A stretch of DNA of 64,000 bases from Avena insularis (lineage: Eukaryota; Streptophyta; Magnoliopsida; Poales; Poaceae): NCBI GenBank assembly GCA_023614405.1, contig CM042692.1, positions 117,917,503-117,981,502 on the forward strand. Reading direction: 5' to 3'. How positions within the stretch are numbered: position 1 is the first letter of the stretch; each line of letters starts with the position of its first letter. Below the pieces are notes generated by a model. That model was not told the DNA's origin and made no database searches. It saw only the letters and a program-made list of their open reading frames with translations. Below, piece by piece: positions 33,481-43,797 of this stretch. The translations under genes were made by a program, and so were the position numbers.

Positions 33481-36086
33481 AATAAAATGGCTGCTAAACA
33501 TGAAACCATGGAAAATCCCTTTGCTGCTACTAATTCCATACAAGTCAGAATTGATGAAAATGTTAGACTGTTAGCTGAATTACATGCTAAGTGGGAAAGA
33601 GAAGATGAAATTTCTAGAAATAGTAGTATGTGTACTATTACCACCACCAATGTTGATGCTGGCAAACCACATGAAGTCCCCATTCCTTTTGCAACAATAC
33701 CTAAAACCAATGGAACCTTTTCCAATAAAAATGCTGAAATTCTTCGAAATATTGGAAACAATAGCTCTACTACGTTGGATGGTAATTATGATTTTGATCT
33801 TGATGGTTGCAATATTTCTGAAGTAATTATGTTCCTACAAAAGCTTGCTAAAAGTCCTAATGCTAGTGCTATGAATATGGCCTTTACAAAACACATTACC
33901 GATGCTCTCATAAAAATCAAAGAAGAAAAGTTGAATCAAAAAGCTTCTATTCCTGTGAAATTAGAAGATGGATGGGAACCCATCATTAATATGAAACTGA
34001 ATGATTTTGATCTAAAAGCTTTATGTGATCTTGGTGCTAGTGTCTCTATTATGACTCGAAAGATTTATGAAATGCTTGATTTGCCACCATTAGGAGATTG
34101 TTATTTAGATATCCAACTTGATGATAATGCTAAAAATAAACTCATGGGAAGTATTAATGATGTTATTATTATGGTTAACAATACCTATGTCCTTGTTGAT
34201 TTCTATGTATTGGATGTTGATGTGGGAGATATGCCCAAGAGGCAATAATAAAAGTGGTTATTATTATATCTTTGTGTTTATGATGAATGTTTACATACCA
34301 TGCTATAATTGTATTATAAGGAAACACTAATACATGTGTGTTTTGTAAACGTAAAAGAGTCCCTAGTAAGCCTCTTGTTGAACTAGCTTGTTGATTAGTA
34401 GATGATCATGGTTTCCTGATCATGGACATTGGATGTCATTAATAACAAGGTTGTATCATTAGGAAAATGATGTGATGGACACACACCCATAGTAAGTGTA
34501 GCATAAGATCAAGTCATTTAGTTCGTATTGCTACAAGCTTTCAAATGCATAGTAACCTAATCCTTCGACCATGAGGTTATGTTAATCACCATCACCGGAT
34601 GGATACTTTGATGATATCAAACACCGCTTCGTAACTGGGTGGTTATAAAGGTGTCATTGGGTATTCTGAAAGTATGTGTTGAAGCGCATGGACCAAGATT
34701 GGGATTTGTCCATCCATATGACGGATAGATATGCTCTGGGCCCTCTCGGTGGAATGTCATCCAGTTAGCTTGCAAGCATGTGACTGGGTGACAAGGGATG
34801 ACATAACATGGAACGAGTAAAGAGTACTTATCAGTAACGAGTAGAACTAGGTATGGAGATACCGACGATCAAACCTCGGATAAGTAGAGTATCGCGTGAC
34901 AAAGGGAATTGGTTTCGTATGTTAATGGTTCTATCGATCACGAAGTCATCGTTGAGTATGTGGGAGCCGTTATGGATCTCCAGATCCCGCTGATGGTTAT
35001 TGATCGGAGAGGTGTCTCCATCATGTCTGCATATTCACAAACCGTAGGGTGACACACTTAAGGTTCGATGCTGTTTAGGTAGATATGGAATGTGCGTTGG
35101 AGACCTAATGTTGTTCGGAGTCTCGGGTTGGATCTGAGACATCACGAGGAGATCCAGAATTGTTCGGAGAATAAGATTCATATAATGGAGATCATTTTCT
35201 AGGTTTGGAAATGTCCCGGAGTGTTTATATGGGGTTCTAGAAGGTTTCGAATGTTCCAGAAGGTTCTAGAAATTTCTATGGAGTTTACTTGAAAACCAAG
35301 AAAGAAAAAGGGGAAACTTGGGGGGGGGGGAAGGAAACTCCCCCCAAGCCCCCCTTGTGCACCGGCCCTAGGAGGTGGGCCTAGGGGTGGGAACCCTAGG
35401 CCGCACCCCTCCCTCTATATATAGAGGGGTGGAGGCGCCACCCCCCTTGCCCCTCCACTCTTGCCCTAGGCGCCTCTCTCCTCCTCCTTCCTTCTACTCA
35501 GGCTTAGGCGAAGCCCTGCAGAATTCTCTACGATCTGTGCTGCTGGGATTCCGTGGAGAGATCTACTACCTCCGCTGCTCGCTGGAACAGGGAGAGGAAG
35601 GTCTGCATCGACTCCGCACGTGTGACTGATCATGAAGCTTCTTGAACGCGGCGCCGGAAGGATCGTCTACTCGATCTTGAGATTGGCAAGTGATCGTCTA
35701 CATCAACCATGAGATCCGATCTCGCACAAGGCTTTCGGATCTACAAGGGTTAGTACAGATCTATCTCGTTGCACATGTCTAATAGATTAGATCTTGGCTT
35801 TTATCTAGATTAGATCTGGGTTTTGTTCGTTCTTGTGGTAGAATTTTTTTGTTTTCCATGCTACAAACCCATCAGTTGAATGCAATGCTTCTTGTCCTAT
35901 TATTTCGGGAAGACCTTTTCTTAGAACTATTGGTGCCATTATTGATATGAAAGAAGGCACCATTAAATATCAACTCCCACTCAAGAAAGGTATAGAACAC
36001 TTCCCTAAGAAGAGAGAGAAGATTCCTTTTGCCTCTCCTATTAAAATAAAATTTTCTCTTAATGCTTCTTCATTCGAGAATACTTG
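33481..36086 (+). pseudogene. Element B aspartic protease region, split by a Copia LTR
   Basis: The frame from 33346 is open through the protease: MKLNDFDLKALCDLGASVSIM with the catalytic DLGAS at about 34022-34040, then LDIQLDDNAKNKLMGSINDV. It reaches FYVLDV at 34220, where the solo LTR interrupts. After the LTR it resumes in the same frame at 35875 with CNASCPIISGRPFLRTIGA and IIDMKEGTIKYQLPL, and ends at a TGA at 36084. Coding stops here and no reverse transcriptase follows. The protease half is therefore nearly intact apart from the insertion. It would process gag. Retention of protease but not polymerase is notable. Confidence 0.8.
34221..35874 (+). mobile_element. Solo LTR of a BARE1/Angela/WIS-type Copia element
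   Basis: It starts TGTGGGAGATATGCCCAAG (canonical TGTTGGAGATATGCCC with one change) and ends ACAAACCCATCA. The perfect target duplication GTTGA lies at 34216-34220 and 35875-35879. At 1654 bp it has the usual length for this family. Internal landmarks match family memory: GGCAATAATAAA, TGGATGT(C)ATTAATAACAAGG, CGAGTAAAGAGTACTT and a TATA box TCTATATATAG at 35414-35424. There is no primer site and no internal region, so it is a product of LTR-LTR recombination. Confidence 0.93.
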
Positions 36087-38670
36087 AATCTTGCTTCTTA
36101 TGCCTAGCTCAAAGGCGTTAAAGAAAAGTACTTATTGGGAGATAACCCAAATTTTTATTCAGTAGGTTTTTCTTTTGTTGAGTCTTGGAAGTTATTGCCT
36201 CAGTAATAACCTGTCCTTATCATTTTTGTGTGGTTTTTGAGCCAAGAATAACCTCTAATGAGAGAGAAGTAATACTTGGGAAAGTTGCTGTCCCGAAATA
36301 GATTTTGTGCTTCATTATAAAAAATCGTGAAAAATCTCTGTACGTCGGTTTGAGCTGTAATTTTTTGTGCTTCTGCCCCAGGTTGTTACCTGCTGGTCTG
36401 TTTTGACAGATTTCTGCCATTATTTGCATTTGCCTCTTAATATCTTTCTCTTTGGGTTCTCTTTGATCACTTGAGCTTTTAGAAGGAATTGCTACATTAT
36501 CTTGTGTTTTAATGGAAGTTTTACTTGTGTTGAAACTGAACCCAAAGACTTATTATCTTGATTACACTAATGTTGCTAGTGTAGGGAAGAATAATGTGAT
36601 AAGATGAAGTATGGATAAAAGTTCAAGCTTGGGGATGCCACCCGTGTCACCCCAAGAAATATTCAAGAAGTAAAAGCGTCAAAGCTTGGGGATTCCCAAG
36701 GAACCCCCTTCTTTATCAATAAAAATCTCAGGTTTTCTTCCAACCACTTCATTTTTATTGTTTCATTCACAATTGTGTTGTTCTTGGAGCGTCTTTGTTT
36801 TTGTTTTAGTTTTATTTTACTTAGTTTGCTTAAATAAATTGGTTGGAGCCTCGCATACATAGTTTCAAATAAGTTGATTTGGATTGGAAAAGAGTAGGAA
36901 AGTTCATGATTATAAGTGGTATAAAAGGAGTCTTGTTTTGATTGTGGCCTAGACTTTATAATGTCATGTTTGATATTGCTTTGACTTTATGCTTAGTGAT
37001 TATTACTGTAGCACGACTTGTTACAAACAATTGAGATTGCTTAATGTGCCTTGAAAGAATCATCCGTTGTTTTAGCATACAAAAGCATATTATTGTGGTA
37101 TTCTCCTTTGATGCTTTATTTGGGTTGACTTGGCGCATGATCACACCATGTTACCAATCACCATAGCCTCGATGATCATTTAGTTTTCAACTTGTAATAT
37201 CATTTTATGCTTTAATTAATAAAGTTCTGTCTCTTTGCATGATTATGGCCATTATTGCTCTCTTAGTTGGTCGCTCCCAGTCTTTTGCTAGCCTCCACAT
37301 GTACCAAGTATGAGTTCCACTCATGCATCCAACTCCCAATAAAACCAAGTTATTCCAAAGAGTCCACCATACCTACCTATTAGCATTATTGCTATTCCAA
37401 GTACTTTAATTTTTTATCTACCTTCCGAATTAAACTTGTTATGTGAAAATTAGTGATTAAAGCTCCCACAAACTTGATTACACACTTTCCTTTCTTGCAC
37501 TTAATAAACTTGAACCATTGTGCCCATCTATGTTGCGCATATGCTTGCACTTTATAAGTTTTGAATTAGCAGAACCATGTTACCATGGGGAACACTTTCA
37601 ACATTGCACATTATTTAGTTGATATCATGTTCTTTTGCCTATGGATCCTGGCAGTGTGAAATAAAAGGAGAGCTTGTAAGCTCATAGAGTTTGTATATGT
37701 GTTAGAGAAACGCCTAGGCGGCTAGCCTAAGCCATGCCTAATCATGGTGGAAACTTACAGCATAACCATAGTGACCAATTTGTGAAGCATCCTCAATAAA
37801 AATCTATGAAAATAGCAAATAAATAAGATCGTAGAGATGCTCAGTGTTTGTTGCCTTGTCATTTTGATATGGGATAGCTCCTGTATCATGGGGAAAGGGG
37901 TACCCTGTTGGCTGTTCTCTATGATACACATGTACTTACAATGATAAGAACTTACTCGTGACTAAAGTTGAGTAGCATGAGGTTCGGTACTCATAAGCAA
38001 GGGGCATGAGATTTTCAACTTATAACTTGTCAAGCATATCCTCATATTTGTTCACTTTAACCTTAATCACCTAAAGATGCTTATGATAGGGGCAATGAGA
38101 GCTGAAAGCTAATGAGTACCATAATTTTTGGAAGCTCTTTATGAAACTTGAATCCCTGCTTCCTTCTATGAAGGGCCTTTCTTTTACTTTTATGTTGAGT
38201 CTCCATCTTATATCTTTATGCACCTATTAAGAGAGCATAGTGGTCATTCTTAGTTTAATGTTCATTATCCCAAAACTTGTTGATTGATTCATAACTTTGA
38301 TATTGCTCGTCCTTAAATTATTTGTATCTAGTCACCCTTATGAACTTTGAAGGTGTCCTATGCATTTATGTTTTGCTACACCATAAGGGACAAGCTGAAT
38401 ACCATTTTTATTATGTTTTCTATATGTGAAACAAACAAACATCTTTCAAAGCATTGTTATTCATGAATCTTTTGTTTGTACCTTTTCATGTTACAACATA
38501 GTTGCTATGTCTTATTGTTAGAACTATATCTTTCATGTCTATGTTAGAGTACTATGACCCAAGCTATCAAAGTTTTACAAATACCTTGATCAAGATTTTG
38601 ATGGTGGATGTCACCTAAAAAATTATTCTTTTTTATCACTTACCTACTTGAGAACAAGTAGGAGTTAACC
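36087..38670 (+). other. Long non-coding 3' region of element B
   Basis: No protein is readable in any frame. Purine-rich AAGCTTGGGGATGCC-type motifs repeat at about 36625 and 36683. Several blocks match the reverse complement of element A (6435-9962). The sequence is probably the remnant of the region downstream of pol in autonomous Athila relatives. Confidence 0.6.
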
Positions 38671-38680
38671 TTGGGGATGT
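38671..38680 (+). other. Polypurine tract of element B
   Basis: TTGGGGATGT sits directly before the 3' LTR start TGATACG. Confidence 0.6.
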
Positions 38681-38989
38681 TGATACGTCGTAAATGTATC
38701 TATAATTTTTGATATTCCATGCTTGTTTAGTATCTACTTTCTTATGTTTAGTTCATACTTTGAGGTATTTTTATACATTTTCTGGAACTAACCTATTAAC
38801 AAGATGCCACAGTGCCAGCTACCTGTTTTCTGCTGTTTTTGGTTTCAGAAAAGCTAGTAAGGAAATATTCTCGGAATTGGACCGGACAAAAGCCAAAGTC
38901 AATATTTTACCCGAAGCAACACGAAGTCCGGAGGGGAGACGAAGTGGCACACCAGGGTAGCCAGACCTGGTGGTGGCGCGGCCTGGGGG
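38681..38989 (+). repeat. 3' LTR of element B, truncated
   Basis: It starts TGATACGTCGTAAATG and matches the 5' LTR up to GGCGCGGCCTGGGGGG, where homology stops. The TATA box of the LTR lies beyond the break, so this fragment holds only part of U3 and is unlikely to act as the usual promoter. The following sequence is unrelated to the 5' LTR, indicating a deletion at the boundary with the gene island. Confidence 0.85.
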
Positions 38990-39253
38990 GATTGTTTGTT
39001 TGCGGTACCAAACTTCCCGGGCGAGCGCATCCCAGTACCCGAGTTGTCATCAATCTCGCGGATGGGTCGTAGTAGAATCGACAATTGTCTAGAAGGGCCA
39101 AATGGGGGTGAATACAAATCTAACGGCCAAACGGTCGTTTGAACCAACAAAAAAACGGTTGAACTCAAATACCACCAATAGGTCCACTCTTCTTGGTCTG
39201 CCCTGTTAGTATTCCCCGTTATCTTTTGCGGTTGTGGACTAGTTTACCCCTGC
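38990..39253. other. Sequence upstream of the DUF4283-like ORF
   Basis: Non-repetitive as far as I can see. It should contain the promoter of the gene at 39254 if that gene is expressed. I do not see a convincing TATA box in the last 150 bp. Confidence 0.4.
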
Positions 39254-40345
39254 ATGGACGAGATCCCTGAGTGGACCAGATCTATTTCTTTGCTCTTCTC
39301 TGCTCTTCTCCCCTGCTCCCCTCCCCATAACATTTGCTCAGCTCCGGCTGCTCGTCTCACATCGGAGCTCGCACTTGCTCTAATTTGCGTCCCCGCCATG
39401 TCCGGTCAACCTCCCATGCCCCTAATCGAAGCTCACAGCCATCGCCGTCGCATCGTCCACCGTATCAGAGCTTCGTGTCCCCAGACTAATATCTCGCCTC
39501 TAGCTAGTCCTTCTCGCACGGCGGAGCGTGTCCCGTTGGGCGATCCTGGCCAGCGACCAGCCTCGGGTAGTTGCGTGTTACCGCGCACCCTAGGCATGGT
39601 AGCCCTAGCACAGCACTTCGACGACCATGCTCTCATGGCCACCGTGTTGGGCGTCCGTCCCGCCGTGTCGCCGGCAGAGTTGCTGTCGGCTTTCAGGTCT
39701 CGTTTTGGGATCAGACAAAATGAGGTCAAGATTGAGGTATGTGCGCCGCCATTCGATTTTTTTGTCTGGTTCGAGCACAGCTCAGACACCGAGCATGTTC
39801 TGCATTCTTCCCGTTCTTTCGAGTGTTGCAGGGAGAAAATGAGATTCATGTGTTGGCATCACGCCAGTGGGTGGGATGATCGCTTGGGGCAGCTTCGTTT
39901 CTTCTCCAAACTCGGCTTTGACGGCCTCCCATTGGATGCTTGGGAGCCGGAGGCCCTCAAGCAGGTCGTCAATAGCCTTGGTGGCGAGCTGGTGGAAATC
40001 GTGCCACCGAGCGACAGATGGGTCATCAAGGTAAAGGTGTGGCTGAAAGATCCTGACGCCATTCCTAAGATGTACGAGGTGCAGATTCCAAGCAGGGCAG
40101 GGCGACAGCTTTACTGGAAGCACCCGATCATCATCCACCTGGAGGAGGTTCTAGAATCGGTACATGGCATTCAGGGCCCCGAAGAGGCTGCCAGAAAGCG
40201 TCCTCGTTGCCTACAGTGTTGGCCTAGAAGGATCGATGGCACAGGACCACCACCGTTTCACGACGACGCACACATTTTTGGTGGGGGAACTGGGCTTGGA
40301 CAAGCTGGTGCTTCTGATTTCCCTCGAGTGAAGACAAAGCTCTAG
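39254..40345 (+). CDS. DUF4283-like protein, 363 residues, single exon
   Basis: An uninterrupted frame runs from the ATG at 39254 to a TAG at 40343. An internal ATG at 39398 (MSGQPPMP) is an alternative start that would drop a 48-residue leader. Residues about 110-300 resemble the DUF4283 proteins that are very numerous in cereals: ALAQHFDDHALMATVLGVRP, then SRFGIRQNEVKIEVCAPPFD, then a W-rich strand (MRFMCWHHASGW), and a second half with AWEPEALKQVVNSLGGELVE. The C-terminus is short and basic (ARKRPRCLQC) with no zinc knuckle or reverse transcriptase, unlike many relatives that derive from non-LTR retrotransposons. The function is unknown; nucleic-acid binding is a guess. The single-exon form could mean a retrocopy. 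Confidence 0.65.
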   Translation: MDEIPEWTRSISLLFSALLPCSPPHNICSAPAARLTSELALALICVPAMSGQPPMPLIEAHSHRRRIVHRIRASCPQTNISPLASPSRTAERVPLGDPGQRPASGSCVLPRTLGMVALAQHFDDHALMATVLGVRPAVSPAELLSAFRSRFGIRQNEVKIEVCAPPFDFFVWFEHSSDTEHVLHSSRSFECCREKMRFMCWHHASGWDDRLGQLRFFSKLGFDGLPLDAWEPEALKQVVNSLGGELVEIVPPSDRWVIKVKVWLKDPDAIPKMYEVQIPSRAGRQLYWKHPIIIHLEEVLESVHGIQGPEEAARKRPRCLQCWPRRIDGTGPPPFHDDAHIFGGGTGLGQAGASDFPRVKTKL

Positions 40346-40422
40346 TGAATTGCCATGGTGTGTGTGGGTAATGAATTTGTAGTACGGAGAGCGTAGCAGG
40401 AAGTTAGCATTGACTAAAAATG

Positions 40423-40560
40423 TGTAATAGTTTGAATCGATGTAGTACGTGTAGGTAATGAATTTGAAGTAGTATGTGTGTGTAATAGTTTGAATCGATG
40501 TAGTATGTGTGGGTAATGAATTTGATATAGTGTGTGTGTAATAGTTTGAATCGATGTAGT
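40423..40560 (+). repeat. 57-bp minisatellite downstream of the DUF4283-like ORF
   Basis: TGTAATAGTTTGAATCGATG starts units at 40423, 40481 and 40537 (58 and 56 bp apart). Each of the first two continues with GTAGTA(C/T)GTGT and GGTAATGAATTTGA. Antisense frames through it give artefactual Thr/Ser/Tyr-rich peptides. Confidence 0.88.
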
Positions 40561-41138
40561 TGAACACCGTGCTTTATAATTTCTGTGAATAACCAAGGAC
40601 AACCTCATAAAAAGAGGGTGGTCTGGCAATGAGCAATGTCAATTTTGTGGATGCCAGAAAATGTAGCCCATGTCCTCTTCAAGTACAAGGTAGCTATATT
40701 TGTAACATGTTGAACTGCATGACCATTTTGCAGACAACACAAGACAAAGGAAAAATGGTTTAAAGCATAGACAACAGATGCAAAATATGTAGTCTGGGAT
40801 AAAAAAATGCTAGTTAACTGGATTTAACCACGACTAGTAATTGAAGGAAATAGATACTTGATAGTATTTGCTTACAACAGTAGTACTTCCATACAAAAGG
40901 GTCTTATACCTGTACAAAAGTGGGCTAAACTTCCTACTAGTTTATTGAACAATTCGTCAGCATTTCATCTACAAAAGTCATTCTTCAGTCTGAACTTAAC
41001 TATTCTACACTGAAGAAACTACAGATCTCCACCAGAAAAGTTGGCTGGCCAATTGCCTTGAGAGGACATAAGTTCTTTGATCATTTAACCCAAACTGATC
41101 TATTGCCTTCCTGCCAAACTACAAGAAATCTGCATCGT
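40561..41138. other. Unassigned intergenic sequence
   Basis: AT-rich, without a gene, RNA or transposon end that I can support. Confidence 0.45.
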
Positions 41139-41714
41139 TCATGCACGACCGCTTTGCGTGCGCCAGTCCCGGTTCAGTTGGACCATCCGCGCCGCCACAA
41201 CGATTTCTTCGAAACTGAAATTCGGCATCTTCTTCTTGGGATCGTAGGTCCGTGTGAACTGGAACTTGAATTCCGGCACTGAGCTTATGCCCGCCGCCGG
41301 CTCCAACTGTCGAACAATCCAGCATGCTGAGTGTAGACGCTTGGTCGCCGCCACGGTACGGCCTCTGACGGTGCATTGGATGGAGCGTCGGCGTGTTCCC
41401 AGCCTCCCCCACTGCGGTAAGGTAGCCTGCGCTGAAGCTTGGACACGAGAGTTCCTAGACCTTGGCGCTGCCCTATTTGAGGATGTGTACCCTTGGCGGC
41501 ATGCTCTCATGAACGATTTGATACATATCTTGTTCCCACTGCCTAGATCATGCCGTAATGCCACCGCGCGATTTCTCCACATTGCTCTCTTGGCCCTTCT
41601 TGCTGCATCCGGCGCCAACGATGCCCGCGCTACCGCCGTGGCCGATTCGGCACATTCAGCAAAACCATCCGCCTGGCAGGGCAATGGGAGACCGGCCTTG
41701 AAGTAGAGCTTCAT
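41139..41714 (-). CDS. Hypothetical ORF, 191 codons, uncertain
   Basis: It is open on the minus strand from 41714 to 41139. The C-terminal part reads AAGISSVPEFKFQFTRTYDP and NFSFEEIVVAARMVQLNRDW, which looks protein-like. The segment VRQLEPAAGISSVPEFKFQF has a second copy at 42390-42335 (VRQPDPAPGISSAPKFRFHM), where changes preserve the reading frame. That is the main argument for coding. The N-terminal half is Ala/Arg-rich and may be spurious, and a 150-codon plus-strand frame overlaps it. I do not recognise a family. It may be part of a decayed gene duplicated in this island. Confidence 0.3.
   Translation of the reverse strand: MKLYFKAGLPLPCQADGFAECAESATAVARASLAPDAARRAKRAMWRNRAVALRHDLGSGNKICIKSFMRACRQGYTSSNRAAPRSRNSRVQASAQATLPQWGRLGTRRRSIQCTVRGRTVAATKRLHSACWIVRQLEPAAGISSVPEFKFQFTRTYDPKKKMPNFSFEEIVVAARMVQLNRDWRTQSGRA
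41261..41316. repeat. 56-bp segment duplicated at 42335-42390
   Basis: Both copies start GGAAC(T/C)TGAATT(C/T)CGGC and end GGCT(xx)CTGTCGAACA-like, with the same length and about ten differences. They lie in the antisense frames described for 41139-41714. Confidence 0.7.
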
Positions 41715-42270
41715 GGCCTGTCTTAGAGGGGCTAAATACCCTAGTTTCGGCGACTATCGTGGCAGCGACGACGGCTTCTTAGGCGGGGCCATGTTACCCT
41801 AGGTGGTGCGGCACGGAAGAGCTGTGCAAGGTGAACTATGGTTTTTCGGAGAAGGGGAGTGACAGACTGACAGTAGGTTTGGACTACAGGCACACGTGAA
41901 AATAACCATCTCTCATTTCCTTAGAGGGTAATAATTCGACACTCGTTGCATTAACCGCTCAATCTTTATTTCTCTTCTTAGCATAAGAGTGCGAACGTAT
42001 TAAAAAGATTGGTCATGGCTATCCACCTCATCGGGCAATGTACCAGGACAGGTAGGAGACCGGGTTTCATTTCAGAAATGTTGAAGACTGTGCCCTTATG
42101 TTTATACGATATTATTTCTATGCCACTATGTACCATCAAATTGTAGCAACACCACCAGAAACAGGGGATGAAGACGTGGCGTGTTTTCTTTTTTTAGAGG
42201 GCATCATAAACAGGGGATGACGATGTGGCATGTTTTCTGACTGGCGGGACCACCTCCTCCACCTTCGATG
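41715..42270. other. Unassigned intergenic sequence
   Basis: GC-moderate, no supportable gene. AACAGGGGATGA(A/C)GA and the words GTGGCGTGTTTTCT / GTGGCATGTTTTCT recur near 42160-42240, a short local duplication. Confidence 0.45.
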
Positions 42271-42334
42271 GCGCGCATCCCAGGTTTGAGGGCTGGTGCC
42301 GCCCACGAACACATTATTGTGCAATTTTCCATGT
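42271..42334. repeat. 64-bp segment duplicated at 44309-44372
   Basis: Both copies run GCGCGCATCCCAGGTT...TGCAATTTTCCATGT and differ at only about three positions. This copy directly abuts the 56-bp duplicate at 42335, so the two repeats form one continuous block here but occur separately elsewhere. Confidence 0.85.
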
Positions 42335-42755
42335 GGAACCTGAATTTCGGCGCTGAGCTAATGCCCGGCGCCGGATCCGGCTGTCGAACACACAAAATTC
42401 TGAAAGAAGCTACTAAAAATAAATACTTTGAATTCTGAAAGTACTAAAATTAAATACATTAGAATTTTGTCTGAAAGGTAGTACGCATACTAATGATCGA
42501 AATAATATAAATACAGTACAAATTTCTACTTCGAAAAATAGACCTGAAAATGCTAGCAAATAACCTAGGATGAATATAGGATTCATTCTCCCCTATATTT
42601 TTCGTTGTCGTCAGATCCCGCGTGCTGCAACACATCTTCAGAGAACTCTCTCCGTCTGCAATGTGCTGCCAGTATCTCGTCCAGAGGGTAAGGCCTCGGT
42701 GTATGTTCCAGACTTAAGCCATACGTCATTGTTTTCCTCTTCCCAGTCTTGAACC

Positions 42756-43797
42756 TCATGATCGTACAATCTGATATAATTCCTGTAGTATACGCAACCG
42801 GGTTTGAGCAATGGATATAGACCGATGGTAATCAACAAAGAGGGCACGACTTCCAATGTCACCGACAGCCTCGAGCAAGCGGTTCTCCGTGTCCACCCGG
42901 TACAACACCGGTTGCCCTTTAGCGAAATCCCCGTTCAACACAAGAAGCAGATCACCTTCTGACTCAACTAGGTAAAATTTGTAGCCTCCGTGTACCTGTT
43001 CAAAGACTAGGGATGAAATTATTTTGGCCATCGTGACAGTGCTCGTGCGCTGCTCTAACTGGATGTTTGTCGACATGATGTCTCCATTCTGAAGTAATGC
43101 ATATACTTCCCCTCGGAATGCCGTCATGCAGACCAGAAGCATATCAGGAGGTGGCGAATACAATCCTTGTCCAAATGATTCATTGATTTGCCCCGTTGGG
43201 GTGCTCTCATCGGCCCATGCAATATGATCTGGATAATCTGTGCAAACGAACACCATCATCGGGGACTTTGTCACGATGACAGATTGCAGAAGATTAGATG
43301 GTATGTGTGCTTGAAACTCAGTGTTAGACTTATGAGTGATTGGGTTCAAAAGCTGAATCTGGTATGGATCCACCCTCTGAGCAAGCACGATGACGCCACG
43401 AGAAACACCGACGAAGTAGAATCTTTTGGAAGAAGAGGGCATCAGTTAACACTAAGATGTTTATAATGGAAAATACAAAATAAATGAATGTTATATAGAT
43501 ATCGGATGTGAATGTGAACCTGTGATGGACGTCCATTAGATTCGTCCTAAAGCAAGGACCAGTGGCGAGGTTGAGGAAGGTGAAGTTGCCAACATCTGGA
43601 ACTGTGTGATCTATCATGATCCAGTTGTTGAGATGGAATTCAGGCACCTTTAAAGTGCGACGCCAACCGGTGCAGACTTCCCGACAAGTAGCACAGGTGT
43701 CGATGTACTCCTCTTTCTCTAGCAAGTAGTCGGCGATCTTGCGAAGTGGGTCAGCCGGGATATCGGACCAGTTCCTCTTCATCCGGCTACTGGCCAT
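42756..43797 (-). CDS. F-box protein with C-terminal DUF295 domain, two exons, 314 residues
   Basis: Exon 1 is 43797-43520 and exon 2 is 43422-42756. The 97-bp intron has GT (ACAG|GTTCAC) and AG (AAAAG|ATTC) borders, and the codon split across it (AG|A, Arg) keeps frame to a stop at 42756. Residues about 9-50 form the F-box (NWSDIPADPLRKIADYLLEK ... CREVCTGWRR), which binds SKP1 in an SCF ubiquitin ligase. The C-terminal part matches DUF295 beta-propeller-like proteins, with FYFVGVSRGVIVLA and the hallmark YKFYLVESEGDLLLV. DUF295 F-box genes are a large, fast-turning-over family in grasses; the substrate is unknown. No stops or frameshifts are seen, so it may be functional. It lies in the small gene island between elements B and D. 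Confidence 0.85.

Larger units (their letters stand above)
18202..38989 (+). mobile_element. Element B: non-autonomous Athila-like Gypsy element, twice interrupted
   Basis: The parts in order are: 5' LTR (18202-18934 plus 31714-32219, split by element C); primer site (32230); gag and protease (32407-36086, split by a solo Copia LTR at 34221-35874); a 2.6-kb non-coding region; polypurine tract; and a 3' LTR fragment (38681-38989). No reverse transcriptase, RNase H or integrase is present. The non-coding 3' region is shared with element A. Without its nested insertions B would be about 6.3 kb. Being the host of two insertions, it is the oldest element in this half of the window. Confidence 0.85.

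Noticed and set aside
33183..33761. 192-codon minus-strand ORF opposite the B gag/protease
   Set aside because: It lies antisense to recognised gag coding sequence in an AT-rich region, with hydrophobic low-complexity composition and no splice or domain support, unlike the antisense gene in C.
38681..39253. B 3' LTR acting as promoter of the DUF4283-like gene
   Set aside because: The LTR breaks off before its TATA box (present at about 18401 in the 5' copy), so the core promoter is missing.
40211..40629. Thr/His/Tyr-rich minus-strand ORFs
   Set aside because: They are translations of the 57-bp minisatellite.
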